Source: Verrucomicrobiales bacterium (GTDB lineage Bacteria; Verrucomicrobiota; Verrucomicrobiae; Limisphaerales; UBA9464). From it: a DNA stretch of 6,020 bases. The notes under the pieces are model-generated. The model was not told the DNA's origin. It saw only the letters and a list, made by a program, of their open reading frames with translations, and made no database searches. Both the position numbers and the translations under genes were made by a program. The DNA lies in the NCBI GenBank assembly GCA_005789375.1, contig SXXZ01000272.1, forward strand, positions 1-6,020, read 5' to 3'. Below are positions 3,432 through 6,020 of this stretch, piece by piece. The stretch's first letter is position 1. Each line of letters starts with the position of its first letter.

Positions 3432-6020
3432 GTGCGTTTTCACTGGGGCAGTGCCCGATGGGATCGATGGTTGTGGTGGGCTCAGACGGTGATGATCGGT
3501 GCATGCCTCGCGGCCAGTTCTATGAAGTCGGCTGCCGAAGTTCCAGTGGGCGGGACCGAAGTGTGGTGGGCCTTCCGGCCTGTGGCCTCACCGCCGGTTC
3601 CTCAGGGGGCCAGTCCGAAGAACCTCGGTCCTGAGAATCCGATTGATGCGTTCGTTCGCCGAAGTCTCTCGACCAAGTCGCTGAGTTTGAGTCCGCAGGC
3701 CAGCCCACGGGAACTGCTGCGCCGCCTTCACATCGACCTGGTTGGATTACCTCCCACGCCCGAGGAGACGGCCGCCTTTGAGCGCGACCTTTCTCCGGAG
3801 GCTTGGGCCCGACGGGTCGATGCCCTGCTGGCAAGTCCTCGCTATGGGGAGCGGTGGGGGCGTCATTGGCTGGATGTTGTTCGATTTGCCCAGAGCAATG
3901 GCTATGAGCGGGATGGTGAAAAGCGAGAGGCCTGGCGCTACCGCGATTACGTCATCCGGGCCTTCAATCAAGACAAGCCCTACGACCGCTTCATCCGAGA
4001 ACAAATCGCCGGTGATGAATGGGCGCCCGCCTTAGTGACTGAAACCGGTGGAGCGGGAGATGCCTGGAAAGACGCAGTGGTCGCCACCGGATTCCTGCGT
4101 CTGGGTGTCCATGACGACGAGCCGGATGACAAGATCCAGGCCGAGTTCGATGAACTGGATGACATTGTTGGGACCACCGGAGCCGCGTTCCTCGGGATGA
4201 CCGTCGCGTGCGCCCGATGCCACGACCACAAATTTGACCCCATTCCCCAGCGCGATTACTACGCGATGCTGGCCATCTTCCGCCCGCTTCATGTCGGAGT
4301 GAGCGGGGGGCCTGGCCTGGAATCGCCGTTGTTCGCCCCATTGGCCGCCCCGGCTCAAATTGCCGATTGGAAGGCCTCCCAAGAACGTCAGCGCCGCGAC
4401 TTGGAGACCCAACGAGCGGCTTCGACCGACGAGGCGGCCCGCAAGGTTCTCAGCCGACGGCTCGAGGCGCTCTCGAAGACCGAACCTCCCTTCGAATGGG
4501 CTCTGGCGGCCCGTGAACAGGCCGGACCGGCGACGCCCGTGCAAGTGCTGGCCCGCGGCAACCCCCGGTCTCCTGGAGCGGAGGTGTCGCCTGGATTTTT
4601 GAGGGCGGCGGGTGGAGGGGATGCTCCGGTCGGGAAGGCCGGATTGCCCACGGCCAACCGCCGTCAGGCCTTGGCTGACTGGATCGCCAGCCCTGTCAAC
4701 CCGCTGACGGCCCGGGTTCTGGTGAACCGGATTTGGCATCACCACTTCGGTCGGGGGTTGGTCCGAACCACGACGGACTTCGGGCGCGTGGGAAGCCTTC
4801 CGACCCACCCAGAGTTGCTGGATTGGTTGGCGGTCGAGTTCGTCCGTCAGGGATGGTCTCTCAAGGCGCTTCACCGCCTCATCCTGACCTCGGCCACCTG
4901 GATGCAATCGTCGCGGATTCCGAATCCGGCCGCGTTCGAGGCCGATCCAGCCAATGAACTGCTTTGGCGCCAGAACTTACGACGCCTCGACGCCGAGGCC
5001 CTCCGAGACACGCTGCTTTCAGTCTCCGGCTCGTTGAATCTGGAGACGGGTGGGCGGGGATTTTTTCCGGCGCTCAGTGGCGAGGTGTTGGCAGGCGGCT
5101 CACGGCCGGGCACCGACTGGCAAGTGTCCGGCCCGGGCGAGCGAGCCCGACGCAGTGTCTATGCTTACATTCGACGCACCTCCATGGTGCCTATGTTCGA
5201 GGCTTTTGATTACAGCAACGCCACCTCGCCGTTGTCCGAACGCCCCACTACCACGGTAGCCCCGCAGGCCCTGATGCTCTTGAATGACGCCTTCGTTCAG
5301 GAGCAGGCCGGCGAGCTGGCCCAGCGGGTGCGGAGGGTTGCCGGATCGGGCGCGAGCGATGGGTTGCTCTTGCAGCAGGCCTGGACTCGAGTCACAGGCC
5401 GAACGCCTCAGCCCGAGGAAGTGGCCCGGATGTCCGAGTTCCTGTCCCGTCAGACCACAGTGTGGGAGGGGCTGCGCCACCGCCTGTCGTTCCGGCCCGA
5501 TGTGCCCGACACGTTGTCCGTGCCTTATTTCAACGCGCTTTCGGCCGAGCGCTTCCTGGTGCCGCCCAGTTCCGGGTGGGAATCCTACAAGGGCCGCTGG
5601 CCCCGCGAGTACGAGGGCAACAAGGCTCTGGAGCCCGGGCGGGGGCCTTTCGCGCTTTGGCGCGGCACCACGATGAGCGATGGAGAATTGACCGTGGACC
5701 TTGTGCCTCAGGTGGGTTGTTCGCAGGTGAGCCTCCTGATGCGTTGCTCAGTTCCATCGGGCGAGGTCGCCGAGAGCGGGTTGGAATTGGTCTTCGAGCC
5801 ACGGGAGGGCCGCCTCGTGGTGCGTCAACTGAGCGCCTCCGCGGCTGTCCCGATTGCCTCCTGCGGCGGTGTTTTCCTTCGGGGCGATCGATTGCCCGTC
5901 CGCATCCGCCTTGAAGGGGATCGTTTGGCAGTTTTTCTGGGCGACGAACCCGCACCGACATTGCAGGCCATGGCCCGATCGGGAGGGCCGGCTTCCGGAC
6001 GTCTGGGTGTCCGCGCCTGG
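3432..6020 (+). CDS. Secreted DUF1549 (PSCyt2)/DUF1553 (PSD1) protein, 3' end outside window
   Basis: The frame is open from 3318 to the right edge without a stop; 863 codons are visible from the chosen GTG. That GTG follows AAGGAGG (3421-3427) by four bases; an in-frame ATG at 3381 lacks this signal. Residues 1-35 form a probable Sec signal peptide: Arg-containing start, hydrophobic WLWWAQTVMIGACLAA, cleavage after SAA. A WWAFRPV segment (45-51) and NPIDAFV (69-75) lead into DUF1549, with RRLHIDLVGLPPTPEE, SPRYGERWGRHWLDVVRFA and the heme c motif CARCH (Cys260, Cys263, His264) followed by DHKFDP. A charged linker follows (about 316-350). DUF1553 starts near 409 (NRRQALADWIASPVNPLTAR) and includes VNRIWHHHFGRGLV, the RRSVYAYIRR segment and ERPTTTVAPQALMLLND (about residue 618). 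From about 697 a different beta-rich domain begins. No N-terminal PSCyt1 heme domain is present. The protein probably acts in the periplasm or cell envelope, possibly in electron transfer or polymer breakdown; the family's reaction is not established. Confidence 0.9.
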   Translation, partial: MRFHWGSARWDRWLWWAQTVMIGACLAASSMKSAAEVPVGGTEVWWAFRPVASPPVPQGASPKNLGPENPIDAFVRRSLSTKSLSLSPQASPRELLRRLHIDLVGLPPTPEETAAFERDLSPEAWARRVDALLASPRYGERWGRHWLDVVRFAQSNGYERDGEKREAWRYRDYVIRAFNQDKPYDRFIREQIAGDEWAPALVTETGGAGDAWKDAVVATGFLRLGVHDDEPDDKIQAEFDELDDIVGTTGAAFLGMTVACARCHDHKFDPIPQRDYYAMLAIFRPLHVGVSGGPGLESPLFAPLAAPAQIADWKASQERQRRDLETQRAASTDEAARKVLSRRLEALSKTEPPFEWALAAREQAGPATPVQVLARGNPRSPGAEVSPGFLRAAGGGDAPVGKAGLPTANRRQALADWIASPVNPLTARVLVNRIWHHHFGRGLVRTTTDFGRVGSLPTHPELLDWLAVEFVRQGWSLKALHRLILTSATWMQSSRIPNPAAFEADPANELLWRQNLRRLDAEALRDTLLSVSGSLNLETGGRGFFPALSGEVLAGGSRPGTDWQVSGPGERARRSVYAYIRRTSMVPMFEAFDYSNATSPLSERPTTTVAPQALMLLNDAFVQEQAGELAQRVRRVAGSGASDGLLLQQAWTRVTGRTPQPEEVARMSEFLSRQTTVWEGLRHRLSFRPDVPDTLSVPYFNALSAERFLVPPSSGWESYKGRWPREYEGNKALEPGRGPFALWRGTTMSDGELTVDLVPQVGCSQVSLLMRCSVPSGEVAESGLELVFEPREGRLVVRQLSASAAVPIASCGGVFLRGDRLPVRIRLEGDRLAVFLGDEPAPTLQAMARSGGPASGRLGVRAW

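Noticed and set aside
3178..3504. Minus-strand open frame of 108 codons in the gap after trxC
   Set aside because: It overlaps the Shine-Dalgarno site, start and signal peptide of the large gene, and is Ser/Thr/Pro-rich without a recognisable motif. It is kept only as part of the gap finding.
3495..3506. Possible lipobox IGAC (Cys25) in the signal peptide of the large protein
   Set aside because: The -2 Gly is atypical and the hydrophobic stretch continues past the Cys to a better signal peptidase I site (SAA before Glu36). A lipoprotein is possible but less likely.
4377..4480. Charged region (SQERQRRDLETQRAA) as a possible coiled-coil domain
   Set aside because: It is short and sits between DUF1549 and DUF1553, where relatives carry a variable linker. 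There is no reason to call a separate domain.
4032..4907. Minus-strand open frame of 291 codons opposite the DUF1549/DUF1553 gene
   Set aside because: It lies wholly antisense to a well-recognised protein. Its translation is dominated by Arg, Gly and Pro with no motif, as expected for a shadow frame in GC-rich DNA.
5462..5914. Plus-strand open frame of 150 codons inside the large gene
   Set aside because: It is out of frame with the uninterrupted DUF1549/DUF1553 reading frame and has a shadow-like Arg/Pro/Gly/Ala composition.
1..6020. Search for CRISPR repeats, tRNA genes, transposase or phage genes, attachment sites and origin-like repeats
   Set aside because: No regularly spaced repeats, tRNA-like folds, insertion-sequence ends or mobile-element proteins were seen by eye on either strand.

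Overview
The window looks like chromosomal DNA from a GC-rich member of the Planctomycetota-Verrucomicrobiota group. Verrucomicrobiota is the more likely of the two, but no gene here settles it. The main pointer is the long open frame at the right end. It encodes a secreted protein with the DUF1549 (PSCyt2) and DUF1553 (PSD1) domains, a family strongly expanded in these phyla. Weak or absent Shine-Dalgarno sequences before most genes agree with this.

Layout. Bases 1-611 (+) are the 3' end of proS, prolyl-tRNA synthetase. Three minus-strand genes converge on it and are transcribed from about 2171 down to 639: an unrecognised 122-residue protein, the Holliday-junction resolvase RuvC with an N-terminal extension, and the molybdopterin adenylyltransferase MogA. 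An imperfect inverted repeat lies at the proS/mogA junction. An AT-rich divergent promoter region (2172-2291) separates this minus-strand group from a tight plus-strand pair: a 73-residue two-helix membrane protein of the DUF2892 type and a thioredoxin-2 type protein (TrxC) with an N-terminal zinc ribbon. After trxC come about 450 bases with no convincing gene but two short palindromes. From 3432 to the right edge runs the DUF1549/DUF1553 gene, read through in one uninterrupted frame. It starts at a GTG behind the only strong Shine-Dalgarno sequence found, and its stop is outside the window.

How they fit together. Most genes are housekeeping: translation (proS), recombination (ruvC), molybdenum cofactor synthesis (mogA) and thiol redox (trxC). 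They do not form one pathway. The two informative linkages are the unknown gene tightly coupled to ruvC, with no ruvA or ruvB in view, and the DUF2892-trxC pair, which suggests a small membrane/thiol redox unit. The large right-hand gene is an envelope or periplasmic protein with one c-type heme motif and a probable beta-sandwich domain near its visible end. No new mobile, defence or CRISPR system is visible.
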